Origin: JBLYYQ01 sp048550035
GTDB taxonomy: Bacteria; Nitrospinota_A; UBA7883; JBLYYQ01
Reading direction: 5' to 3'
DNA: 6,780 nucleotides
NCBI GenBank assembly: GCA_048550035.1
Contig: JBLYYQ010000015.1
Span: 1-6,780 of the forward strand
The notes under the pieces were generated by a model. It worked only from the letters and a program-made list of their open reading frames with translations. It made no database searches and was not told where the DNA came from. The position numbers and the translations under genes were made by a program. Positions 1 to 6,780 of this stretch are shown here, piece after piece. The first letter of the stretch is position 1. Each line of letters begins with the position of its first letter.

Positions 1-364
1 ACCCAGAACAGTCGACCATTAACATAATATTTAATTCACGCTCGGTTTTGAAAAATTTTACATAAGCATCTCGTGATCTGGCAGTTAGCTTCCAATCGAT
101 ATGTCTTGCATCATCATCCCAACTATATGGATGGCTCTCAAGATGCTCAATGCCGTTCCCTTTGAAGAATGTCTGATACTCTCCAGATAGAAGATGTTCA
201 GCAATAGCTCTACTGCTAAGCTCTATCTCTCTTACCGATAGCCGATTCTTTTCTTCGTTAGAGCTAGCTAGGCTCTGATAAAAATCGTAGATGAGATAGA
301 ATGCAAGTATAGTAAAAAAAGTAAAACAGAGTATCACTAAAGCAAATATTTCGAGTAAGTTCAC
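1..364 (-). CDS. DUF58 domain membrane protein, N-terminal part (cut by window edge)
   Basis: About 121 residues are visible; the gene continues beyond base 1. A hydrophobic segment at residues 3-27 (including FALVILCFTFFTILAFYL) is a probable membrane anchor, followed by a charged linker. Residues about 60-120 carry the DUF58 signature: LLSGEYQTFFKGNGIE, then DDDARHIDWKLTARS, then YVKFFKTERELNIMLMVD, the last leading into the VWA-like fold. The start is the GTG at 364-362: the frame is closed by the moxR stop only 21 nt upstream and no other start codon lies between. An AAAGG element sits about 14 nt upstream, a rather long spacing, so initiation may depend on coupling to moxR. DUF58 proteins are habitually encoded next to MoxR ATPases and are thought to be MoxR partners or substrates; the exact role is not known. 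The typical DUF58 protein is about 300 residues or longer, so most of it is missing here. Confidence 0.9.
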   Translation of the reverse strand, partial: MNLLEIFALVILCFTFFTILAFYLIYDFYQSLASSNEEKNRLSVREIELSSRAIAEHLLSGEYQTFFKGNGIEHLESHPYSWDDDARHIDWKLTARSRDAYVKFFKTERELNIMLMVDCSG

Positions 365-385
365 CTTTGAAAAGTCAACCTTTCG

Positions 386-1372
386 TTACGGGACTTTAAC
401 TCTATCTAGAATCTGGTTAATGAGGTCCACTGCTGTAACCTGCTTGGCATCTGCTTCATATGTTAAACTTATTCTATGGCGTAGCACATCATAGGCTGAC
501 TTTTTAATATCAGATGGGGTGCAATAGTTGCGACTGTCGAAAAACGCATAAGCTTTTGCCATCTTAGCAAGATAGATTGACGCTCGAGGTGATGCTCCAA
601 ACTCTATATACTTATCGATATCCAAGCCTGATTTATCGGCTGATCGAGTCAAATGAACAATTTTGACAATATACTCAACAAGCTTGTTATCGATATAAAT
701 ATTTTGAACGACCTGTCTGATTTGTGAAATATGTTTGCTATATAATATTGGCTTTAGATCTTCGATTTTATTTTCAATATTTCTGTTAACGACAACTGTT
801 TCCTCTTCAAAGAGTGGATAATCAACAACAATCTTAAGCATAAATCGATCAATTTGAGCTTCTGGCAATGGATATGCACCCTCATGTTCAATCGGGTTTT
901 GAGTAGCCATCACAATAAATGGCTCTGGTAAAGGATAGGTAGTATCACCTAATGTAATTTGACGCTCTTGCATCGCTTCTAAGAGTGCGCTTTGTACCTT
1001 GGCAGGCGCCCGATTGATCTCATCGGCTAGGATAATGTTGCTAAAGAGAGGACCTTTCCGTATCTGGAATTTGGACTCCTTCACATTATAGATCTCAGAG
1101 CCTGTTAGGTCTGATGGCATCAAGTCTGGAGTAAACTGTATCCGTTTAAACGAGAGCCCTAACCCTTGTGCAACTGTTGAGATTGTGAGTGTCTTTGCAA
1201 GCCCTGGTACTCCTTCAATCAATATATGCCCATCAGATATCAATGCTGCAATAATACTATCAATCATCTCTTTTTGACCAATAATAACTTTTGCAACTTC
1301 AGATGAGAAATCAAATACCATACTTGATAGAGTCAAAAGATCATTAGTCTCTGCAGTTTGCTGACTATCCAA
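386..1372 (-). CDS. MoxR-family AAA+ ATPase
   Basis: A 328-residue cytoplasmic AAA+ ATPase, full length for the MoxR family. Visible motifs in order: Walker A GVPGLAKT (residues 54-61), Walker B IILADEIN (113-120), sensor 1 ATQNP (156-160), arginine-finger region AQIDRFM (172-178), and sensor 2 GASPRAS (259-265), followed by the helical lid domain. All expected catalytic positions are present, so it should be an active ATPase. The start is a TTG codon at 1372-1370, chosen because a near-perfect GAGGAGGA ribosome site lies 4 nt upstream. MoxR proteins act as chaperone-like factors in assembling or activating protein complexes, usually with DUF58 and VWA-domain partners; the DUF58 gene follows 21 nt downstream and is presumably co-transcribed. 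The actual client is not shown by the sequence. The gene diverges from der. Confidence 0.95.
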   Translation of the reverse strand: MDSQQTAETNDLLTLSSMVFDFSSEVAKVIIGQKEMIDSIIAALISDGHILIEGVPGLAKTLTISTVAQGLGLSFKRIQFTPDLMPSDLTGSEIYNVKESKFQIRKGPLFSNIILADEINRAPAKVQSALLEAMQERQITLGDTTYPLPEPFIVMATQNPIEHEGAYPLPEAQIDRFMLKIVVDYPLFEEETVVVNRNIENKIEDLKPILYSKHISQIRQVVQNIYIDNKLVEYIVKIVHLTRSADKSGLDIDKYIEFGASPRASIYLAKMAKAYAFFDSRNYCTPSDIKKSAYDVLRHRISLTYEADAKQVTAVDLINQILDRVKVP

Positions 1373-1376
1373 TTTA

Positions 1377-1384
1377 TCCTCCTC
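1377..1384 (-). promoter_or_regulatory. Strong Shine-Dalgarno site of the MoxR gene
   Basis: Read on the minus strand this is GAGGAGGA, close to a perfect anti-16S match, ending 4 nt before the TTG start at 1372. It decides the non-ATG start of the MoxR gene. It contrasts with der on the other side of the same intergenic region, which has no such site. Confidence 0.85.
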
Positions 1385-1387
1385 AAA

Positions 1388-1402
1388 ATTATCATTGATA
1401 AT
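1388..1402. promoter_or_regulatory. Perfect 7-1-7 palindrome, possible operator
   Basis: ATTATCA-T-TGATAAT is a perfect inverted repeat with 7-bp arms around one central base. It lies between the predicted moxR -10 box (1415-1420) and the moxR Shine-Dalgarno site, where a bound repressor would block the moxR transcript. It uses the same hexamers as Fur boxes, but in reversed order compared with the usual TGATAAT-N-ATTATCA arrangement. As RNA it could also form a short, weak hairpin in the leader. AT-rich DNA produces such palindromes by chance more often than random, so the operator role is an inference. Confidence 0.4.
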
Positions 1403-1414
1403 GGCATTGAATTC

Positions 1415-1444
1415 ATTATATCTTAAAGTAGAAACTATTGTACA
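1415..1444 (-). promoter_or_regulatory. Predicted sigma70-type promoter for the MoxR-DUF58 unit
   Basis: On the minus strand there is a perfect -10 hexamer TATAAT (plus coordinates 1415-1420) and a -35-like TGTACA (1439-1444, four of six matches to TTGACA) separated by 18 bp. Transcription would start near 1408, giving a leader of about 36 nt that contains the 1388-1402 palindrome and the strong ribosome site. Confidence 0.55.
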
Positions 1445-1445
1445 T

Positions 1446-1468
1446 TACAAATTTATTACTATTAACAC
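1446..1468 (+). promoter_or_regulatory. der upstream region: AT-rich, no Shine-Dalgarno, possible leaderless start
   Basis: The 23 nt before the der ATG contain no purine-rich ribosome site. TACTAT at 1457-1462 fits a TAnnnT -10 element and ends 6 nt before the ATG, the spacing expected if transcription began at or next to the start codon. Another possible -10 is TACAAA at 1446-1451, with a poor -35 TTAAAG 17 bp upstream. No -35 box is convincing for either, so the promoter position is uncertain, but both choices give a leader of about 10 nt or less. Confidence 0.35.
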
Positions 1469-2809
1469 ATGTTTAAAATAGCTATACTGGGGCGTCCCAA
1501 CGTAGGCAAATCTACTCTATTTAATAAGATAGCTGGAATGAAGACAGCAATCGTTAATAGCTCCACAGGTGTCACTCGTGATCGCCACTTTGCAACTTGC
1601 AACTATTTTGGTAAAACTTTTCAGCTGATAGACTCTGGCGGAATGGAGTTTGACGATACTCACTTAATTAAAAAGGAGACCCAACATCAGACAGAATTAG
1701 CTATTGCAAGTGCGAACTTTCTTATATTTGTTGTTGACTCGAAGGCAGGTATAACCTCACTTGATGAGCAGGTAGCGAAAATTGTCTATACCTCAGGTAC
1801 CCCTGCCCTATTGGCAGTAAATAAAGTCGATAACGATAAACAGTTAGCTCCAACAACACTGTTTGCCAAATTAGGATTTAAGCATATGATCCCTGTCAGT
1901 GCTGAGCATTCGCGGGGGATTGAAGAGCTATTAGATAAGGCAACTGCGGCATTGACTGTTGATGTTCAGCCTGAAACTATTTCAGCTCAAGTAGAAAAAG
2001 AACCGATAAGAATTGCAATTATTGGGGCACCAAATACCGGTAAATCATCTCTTGTAAACAAAATCTTAAATGATCAACGGATGATGGTTACTACCATCGC
2101 AGGGACTACTAGAGATGCTATTGATTCTGAATGTCGATTTCATTCTAGAAAATTTATATTAATTGATACGGCAGGTATCAGACGCAAAGCAACGGTTAAA
2201 GAGCAGTTAGAAAAGCTATCTGTCATCATGACCATCAAAGCTGTTGAGCGAGCTGATATTGTATTACTTCTAATCGATGCAACGAAGAAAGCAACTACAC
2301 AAGATAGCAAGATAGGATCTCTTATTGATAGAGCCAAGTGTGGTGTTATCATTGCCTATAACAAGTGGGATCTGATAGAAAAAGATGAAAAAAGTCTTAA
2401 AAATTATCAAAAAGATATCAAAAACCGGTTCAAATTCTTGCCATTTGCACCGACTTTATTCATCTCTGCAATGACTGGTGAAAAGATACATAAAATATTT
2501 GAGCAGGCAGAAGATATTTATTCTCAATACAGTAGTCGAATGACAACAGGTAAGCTCAATAGCTTTTTTGACAAATTGGTTAAGAATAGAGAAATCCCAT
2601 CGGTTGGTAAACATCAGGCAAAGCTATATTATGCAACACAGATAAAAAGCAGACCGCCAACATTTGTCATCGTCGTCAACAATCCTGATTATATACATTT
2701 TTCATACAAACGATATCTGATTAATCGTCTACGTGAAGCAGGCAATTTTTCCAAATCGCCTATCAACCTAATTTTGAAGAAGCGATCTAGAAAAGAATAT
2801 CGAACTTGA
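1469..2809 (+). CDS. der: Ribosome biogenesis GTPase Der (EngA)
   Basis: A 446-residue double GTPase with the Der architecture: two tandem G domains and a C-terminal KH-like domain. G domain 1: GRPNVGKS (8-15), TGVTRDR (33-39), DSGG (55-58; DTGG is usual), NKVD (118-121), SAE (144-146). G domain 2: GAPNTGKS (186-193; GRPNVGKS is usual), AGTTRDAID (211-219), DTAG (233-236), NKWD (298-301), SAMTG (333-337). The KH-like domain (about 355-441) has the typical YKRYLINRLRE (413-423). Der binds the 50S precursor and is generally essential in bacteria. The ATG at 1469 is the only sensible start because the first G motif begins at residue 8; no ribosome site precedes it. The TGA stop overlaps the TTG start of the histidine kinase, and a second in-frame TGA follows one codon later. 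Length and motifs indicate an intact gene. Confidence 0.97.
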   Translation: MFKIAILGRPNVGKSTLFNKIAGMKTAIVNSSTGVTRDRHFATCNYFGKTFQLIDSGGMEFDDTHLIKKETQHQTELAIASANFLIFVVDSKAGITSLDEQVAKIVYTSGTPALLAVNKVDNDKQLAPTTLFAKLGFKHMIPVSAEHSRGIEELLDKATAALTVDVQPETISAQVEKEPIRIAIIGAPNTGKSSLVNKILNDQRMMVTTIAGTTRDAIDSECRFHSRKFILIDTAGIRRKATVKEQLEKLSVIMTIKAVERADIVLLLIDATKKATTQDSKIGSLIDRAKCGVIIAYNKWDLIEKDEKSLKNYQKDIKNRFKFLPFAPTLFISAMTGEKIHKIFEQAEDIYSQYSSRMTTGKLNSFFDKLVKNREIPSVGKHQAKLYYATQIKSRPPTFVIVVNNPDYIHFSYKRYLINRLREAGNFSKSPINLILKKRSRKEYRT

Positions 2810-4632
2810 ATTTGAGAGGTCACTTTAGAGTGCAATTAAAGCGTAGCAAGCAAGAGACCTTCGTTCGTGCCATATGGATAGTAATAGTTGCAGGAATGAT
2901 CGCAACAGCACTTATAGCTATCAATCTCAATACTAAGCTGATAAATGAGAGTGAACGAGCATTTGTTGGCAACCTGAAACTATTGGCTGAATCTTCTGCG
3001 AAATCGTTACAACTATTTTTTGAGGGGGTCATAAGTGAAATAATTCTATTAACCGAAATTGACTCAATTAAAAACTATCAGGCAGAATCGAGCAATATTG
3101 CATTTAGAGGAATCATCGCAAAGCATGGTAATCTAATTGACTACCTTGCCTTAGTGAATAGTTTAGGGCAGCCAACTATTGCAGTCACAGATATAGTTGA
3201 CTCTGGCAAAATCAATCCAAAGGTCAAGCCATTTTACGATATGACCACTGATATGTGGCATATTAACATCGATACTAAACTCTTTTTTGAGGACCCTACC
3301 CAACATATTTCAATCGGGATGCCGATCTTTCGAAAAATAGATCCAAACCTTGAATCTTCGGAAGGGATCGTAAGCTTGATTTATTCATCTGGAATGGTTA
3401 TGGCATTGGTTAATGGTAAAGATTTAGTCCGTAAGTTTGCCAGTGTTGATAAGCCTGCTAATACTACGATTTTTTGGCTAACATCTCCTGATGGAACACC
3501 ATTTGGAGCAACTGACAAGGTTAAGTTAATTGCAGATACTATCTACAAAGATAGTGAAAAATCACTTCAAAAGCTTAATGACGACATCAGTCTTGCCATC
3601 GACAATAGAGCACCTGACAGCTGGACTATAGTTGGCAATGATCACAGGTTAGTTCATGTCAAAACTGATGAGAAAAACTATTACCTAGCTACTGCTGAGC
3701 TTGTTATTGCAGGTGAGCGATGGTTAGTCACTGCCGCGGCATTAGAACAAGAGGCAACTTACATTATTAACACTTATACTATTCAATCGTTTTCACTCTT
3801 TGCATTGGTTGCTATTTTACTCATTACAGCAGGTATTGAACTTACAAAATATAGTGTTGAGATTGCAAGAACCGAAGAACAAAATAAAGCATCTATTATC
3901 CTTGCAGAGAAGAATAGATCATTAAGCGAACTAAATCAACGATTGGATGAGTTTGTCTCTATTGTCTCTCATGATATCAAAGCACCTCTTGGTGTTATTC
4001 GAGGATTTGCAAAACTAATTGAGTTCGACAAGAAAAGATCACTCCCATTTAAAAGAGAGGTGGCAGCAATTATAACATCTTCTGATAGACTGCTTCAGCT
4101 TGTCAGCGACATTTTGGATGTTTCTAAAATTGAGTCAGGCAAAGCTAGCATACTATTTGAACCTGTTAAGATTGATACATTGCTTGAAGAATCTGTTGAG
4201 ATCATCTCTAAAATTGATCTAGACAAAAATATTTTATTCACCCTTAACCTCAATGATGCAAGCGTTATATTAGGTGATTCACCAAAACTGTTACGGTTAT
4301 TTAATAACATTTTAGGAAACGCAGTAAAGTTTTCACCTAGTAACGGTGAAATTACAATAGATAAGATTAATCAGGATAAATCAGTATTGCTAAAATTTTC
4401 TGATCTAGGACCCGGTGTACCACTAGAAGACCAAGAGAAAGTCTTTGACAAGTTTGAACAGGTCAAAACATCCGGTCACACCGAGAGGCTAGGTGGTGGA
4501 TTAGGTTTAACTATCTCCAAAGGGATTGTGGAACTGCATAACGGCTCAATCTATGTTCAACCAAACGAAAAGAGAGGCGCTGTTTTTGTAATCGAGTTAC
4601 CCTATGGTCAAGAATTCGGGAATAAATCATGA
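2806..4632 (+). CDS. Membrane sensor histidine kinase with dCache-like extracytoplasmic domain
   Basis: A 608-residue membrane kinase with two transmembrane segments (about 21-42 and 327-345) flanking an extracytoplasmic region of about 280 residues. That region looks like a double Cache ligand sensor: a long N-terminal helix, ISIGMPIF (168-175), and YYLATAELVIAGERWLV (292-308). No HAMP domain is recognisable; a short probable coiled coil (about 350-382) leads directly to the dimerisation domain. The kinase core is complete: H box FVSIVSHDIKAPL with phospho-acceptor His389, N box NILGNAVKF (501-509), G1 DLGPGVP (533-539), F box VFDKFEQV (546-553), G2 GGGLGLTISKG (563-573). It should be an active autokinase; no receiver domain or response regulator is present in the window. 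The TTG start overlaps the der stop (TTGA). GTG at 2830 (residue 9) is a serious alternative, preceded by GAGAGG with a 10-nt gap. Ligand and partner are unknown. Confidence 0.93.
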   Translation: MNLRGHFRVQLKRSKQETFVRAIWIVIVAGMIATALIAINLNTKLINESERAFVGNLKLLAESSAKSLQLFFEGVISEIILLTEIDSIKNYQAESSNIAFRGIIAKHGNLIDYLALVNSLGQPTIAVTDIVDSGKINPKVKPFYDMTTDMWHINIDTKLFFEDPTQHISIGMPIFRKIDPNLESSEGIVSLIYSSGMVMALVNGKDLVRKFASVDKPANTTIFWLTSPDGTPFGATDKVKLIADTIYKDSEKSLQKLNDDISLAIDNRAPDSWTIVGNDHRLVHVKTDEKNYYLATAELVIAGERWLVTAAALEQEATYIINTYTIQSFSLFALVAILLITAGIELTKYSVEIARTEEQNKASIILAEKNRSLSELNQRLDEFVSIVSHDIKAPLGVIRGFAKLIEFDKKRSLPFKREVAAIITSSDRLLQLVSDILDVSKIESGKASILFEPVKIDTLLEESVEIISKIDLDKNILFTLNLNDASVILGDSPKLLRLFNNILGNAVKFSPSNGEITIDKINQDKSVLLKFSDLGPGVPLEDQEKVFDKFEQVKTSGHTERLGGGLGLTISKGIVELHNGSIYVQPNEKRGAVFVIELPYGQEFGNKS

Positions 4633-6500
4633 CTCGATATCTATCAATTGTAGGGCTTGCAGGTCATATAGATCATGGGAAAACAACATTGATTAAAATG
4701 TTGACCGGCATCAAACTTGATAGACGAAAAGAAGAGCAAGAGAGAAAAATAACCATTGACCTAGGGTTTGCTTATATAAACTATAATGAGAACGAACTTG
4801 TTGGGATAGTTGATACACCAGGTCATCGAAAGTTTTTACATAACATGCTAGTGGCGGCATCGAGCCTTGATATAGCAATCTTAGTTGTTGATGCCAATGA
4901 AGGGGTAAAAGAGCAGACTAAAGAACATTTAACAATATTAGAGCTACTTAATGTTGAATCATTAATTGTGGTAATAACTAAGGTTGATATAGCATCAAAA
5001 TCTACTGTTGACTCGACAAGAAACCAGATCAGAGAATTGTTAATTAGCTCTCAATTTTCAGATAGCGAAATTTTACAATCGTCCCTTAAGAATGATTATG
5101 GAGCAAGCGAAATAAAAGAGCTAATCTACAAATTAGCGACAGCAAAGAAAAGCAACAGATATAAGCAGTACTTCAGGATGCCTATTGATAACATCTATTC
5201 TATCAAAGGACATGGAATTATCATCACAGGCTATACCGATCAAGGAGAATGCTCAGTTAACGATACTTTTGTCATAGGAGGGCTTGATAAAGAAGTTCGG
5301 ATCCGAAATATAAAGAGTCACGACATAGAGCTTACCCGCTCATTTAAACGTGCTAGGACTGCACTAAATATTAGAGGTGTGGGGAGGTCACTCATCAAAC
5401 GTGGGATGATTGTAGTCGACTCAAAGGTTAACCGAGCGTATTATCAAGGAATCGCAAAGCTTAGTCACTTACCTGATAATCTAAAGAGCGCTCGGAAATA
5501 TTTGATATCTATCCATACTGCACAATCTATCTGCAAATTTTATTTTACAAAGCCAATTGATAATGTATCTCAAGCTATAGTAAAAATAAACTTTGATACC
5601 AAAATCCAGATCGTACATGGCGATCGATTTATTGTCCGCTCTAGCTCTGGTGACACTATCCTTGCCGGTGGCAAAATTTTATTGCCACTTGCGAAGAAAC
5701 TATCAATGAAAGAGTTTGAAGATAATAAAGATGCCTATGCAAGAATCGATAGTAAGAATCCAATTGTAGAATACCTTGAATTATCAAGAGGCGGTCTTCT
5801 TGTATCTGAAGTTGTTGCGCTATTTAATATTATGGAATCTGAGATTGTAACTGTAATAAAAGATTTTGGCTCAATCAAGCTAGTTGAATTATCGAACGAG
5901 AAATTGCTTATAAATGAAGCCGATCGCAATCTGATTTATAAGCAGATAGTAACTCATCTTGCAAACAGTAAAGATCAAGAGCTAGAGGAGTCAAGAGTGA
6001 TTAGATTACTCTCATTTGAATCAAAAATTTTGTCACACTACTGGCTAGAGTCTGCGTTGCAAGATGGGGTAATAGTGAAGCGTGGTGCAAAGTACCTACT
6101 ACCAGAATCTAAGAGAATATTGACGGCAGCTGAACTCAAATTGCAAGAGCAAATTACCAACCTATTTAAAAGTAGCGGTTATGACACTCCCAAAATAAAA
6201 TCGCTTCCTAACCTCTTATCTTCACCTAAACAACTACTATCAAATGTTATCAAACATCTGATATCCTCTGGTCAATTAATAACAATATCTCCTGAATATA
6301 GCCTATTAAAAGATCAACTAGAATCAGCCAAGATGTTGCTAGAAGAGGAAATTAAGAGAAATGGCAATATAACTACCGGCCGATTTCGCGATATACTTGT
6401 AGGTCTCGGTCGCAAAAAGACGATTGAATTGTTGGAATATTTCGATCAAGCAAAAGTCACCAAAAGGATTGATAATGCAGGATCTAGAATACTCTTATGA
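4629..6500 (+). CDS. selB: Selenocysteine-specific translation elongation factor SelB
   Basis: A 623-residue GTPase that delivers Sec-tRNA to the ribosome at UGA codons marked by a SECIS RNA hairpin. G domain: G1 GHIDHGKT (12-19), switch I ITIDLGFAY (41-49, the SelB hallmark), G3 DTPGH (62-66), G4 TKVD (117-120). Domain 2 begins near RMPIDNIYSIKGHGIIITG (183-201) and continues to ALNIRGVGRSLIKRGM (245-260); domain 3 ends near RFIVRSSSGDTILAGG (333-348). The C-terminal half (about 375-623) is the winged-helix region that reads SECIS RNA, closing with the typical RKKTIELLEYFDQAKVTKR (595-613). Length is close to that of E. coli SelB (614). Substitutions: Lys40 where RGITID normally has Gly, and Arg67 where the PGHE Glu is usual. 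The ATG overlaps the kinase stop (ATGA), with a weak GGGAA about 8 nt upstream. selA, selC, selD and any selenoprotein must lie elsewhere. Confidence 0.95.
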   Translation: MTRYLSIVGLAGHIDHGKTTLIKMLTGIKLDRRKEEQERKITIDLGFAYINYNENELVGIVDTPGHRKFLHNMLVAASSLDIAILVVDANEGVKEQTKEHLTILELLNVESLIVVITKVDIASKSTVDSTRNQIRELLISSQFSDSEILQSSLKNDYGASEIKELIYKLATAKKSNRYKQYFRMPIDNIYSIKGHGIIITGYTDQGECSVNDTFVIGGLDKEVRIRNIKSHDIELTRSFKRARTALNIRGVGRSLIKRGMIVVDSKVNRAYYQGIAKLSHLPDNLKSARKYLISIHTAQSICKFYFTKPIDNVSQAIVKINFDTKIQIVHGDRFIVRSSSGDTILAGGKILLPLAKKLSMKEFEDNKDAYARIDSKNPIVEYLELSRGGLLVSEVVALFNIMESEIVTVIKDFGSIKLVELSNEKLLINEADRNLIYKQIVTHLANSKDQELEESRVIRLLSFESKILSHYWLESALQDGVIVKRGAKYLLPESKRILTAAELKLQEQITNLFKSSGYDTPKIKSLPNLLSSPKQLLSNVIKHLISSGQLITISPEYSLLKDQLESAKMLLEEEIKRNGNITTGRFRDILVGLGRKKTIELLEYFDQAKVTKRIDNAGSRILL

Positions 6501-6780
6501 CTATTGAGCTATTAATGAGTCGATCGTCCTCAAAGTTAACCCCCAAACGAGCTCGCCATTATAATTAAGAGCTCCGTTGCTTAGACCATTTTCGTCTGGC
6601 GAGTGGTCTAGCTTGATTCTTGCATCTATATCATGAAAGAAGTCCAACTTTACCCAGAAGAATGAGTTAACTTCCATAGTATTGATTACAACCTTGCAAT
6701 TTGAGTTATGAAGTAGTGCTACCACTGGGAAGACTAAAAACTTCCTTCCCTTAGAGAATTGCGGATTCAAGAATCCTATA
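6501..6780 (-). CDS. Nudix hydrolase, probable CoA pyrophosphatase (NudL type), C-terminal part
   Basis: The reading frame is open from the right window edge to the TAG at 6503-6501, so about 92 C-terminal residues are visible. They resemble the end of the Nudix CoA pyrophosphatase group: a FLVFPVVALL strand, then EVNSFFWVKLDFF (the EV..ff.vpL element of this group), and near the end GELVWGLTLRTIDSLI, comparable with FVWGMTAGIIREL near the C-terminus of E. coli NudL. The Nudix box itself (GX5EX7REUXEEXGU) would lie outside the window, so catalytic residues cannot be checked. Family members cleave CoA or its oxidised forms to phosphopantetheine and 3',5'-ADP. A TTG at 6770 is an internal Leu codon and not the likely start. 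The gene converges on selB with no base between the two stop codons. Confidence 0.68.
   Translation of the reverse strand, partial: IGFLNPQFSKGRKFLVFPVVALLHNSNCKVVINTMEVNSFFWVKLDFFHDIDARIKLDHSPDENGLSNGALNYNGELVWGLTLRTIDSLIAQ

Noticed and set aside
1388..1402. Calling the palindrome a Fur box
   Set aside because: The 7-1-7 symmetry and hexamer match Fur, but the arms are in reversed order compared with TGATAAT-N-ATTATCA, so the regulator cannot be named.
2140..2352. Minus-strand open frame of 70 codons inside der
   Set aside because: Lies wholly inside the clearly coding der G domain 2, resembles no family I know, and has no ribosome site of note; a shadow frame.
2820..3032. Minus-strand open frame of 70 codons at the start of the kinase gene
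   Set aside because: Antisense to the conserved kinase reading frame with no recognisable protein features; a shadow frame.
4095..4310. Minus-strand open frame of 71 codons opposite the kinase catalytic core
   Set aside because: Opposite strand encodes the dimerisation and N-box region; the antisense product is Ser/Leu-rich without motifs.
5735..5929. Minus-strand open frame of 64 codons inside selB
   Set aside because: Antisense to the SelB winged-helix region; Ser-rich composition typical of a shadow frame.
6546..6578. GAGCTC inverted repeat as a rho-independent terminator for selB or the Nudix gene
   Set aside because: The stem has a bulge, a 14-nt loop and no T-run after it on the plus strand (only TTT on the minus strand), and it lies in coding sequence. 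Kept only as an observation.
6501..6770. Treating the Nudix fragment as a complete 89-residue protein starting at TTG 6770
   Set aside because: The frame stays open to the window edge and the similarity is to the C-terminus of longer Nudix proteins, so it is a truncated view of a larger gene.

Overview
The window is bacterial, AT-rich (high-30s % GC by eye) and densely coding. The only clear non-coding stretch is the 96-bp divergent region at 1373-1468. The genes point to a bacterium that probably decodes UGA as selenocysteine (full-length SelB), carries a MoxR/DUF58 pair, and has a membrane sensor kinase. The lineage cannot be fixed from this sequence. The proteins are clearly family members but diverged from the well-known model species, which suits an uncultured or poorly sampled low-GC lineage.

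Layout: (1) 1-1372, minus strand: a MoxR-family AAA+ ATPase followed 21 nt later by the N-terminal part of a DUF58 membrane protein, which runs off the left edge. (2) 1373-1468: divergent control region with a good promoter and a perfect 7-1-7 palindrome on the moxR side; the der side has no Shine-Dalgarno sequence. (3) 1469-6500, plus strand: der (ribosome-assembly GTPase), a two-transmembrane sensor histidine kinase, and selB, joined by two 4-nt start/stop overlaps (TTGA and ATGA). (4) 6501-6780, minus strand: the C-terminal part of a Nudix hydrolase resembling CoA pyrophosphatase (NudL type), whose stop codon directly abuts the selB stop.

The plus-strand unit is the most distinctive part. 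It places two GTPases of the translation machinery (Der for 50S assembly, SelB for Sec-tRNA delivery) on either side of a sensor kinase in what looks like one translationally coupled message. The MoxR/DUF58 pair is a conventional chaperone-type module, usually continued by von Willebrand A-domain genes, and is separately transcribed. I see no mobile element, CRISPR array, tRNA or rRNA gene. I do not see a convincing wholly new system; the unusual points are the der-kinase-selB coupling, the operator-like palindrome, and substitutions in the SelB G domain.
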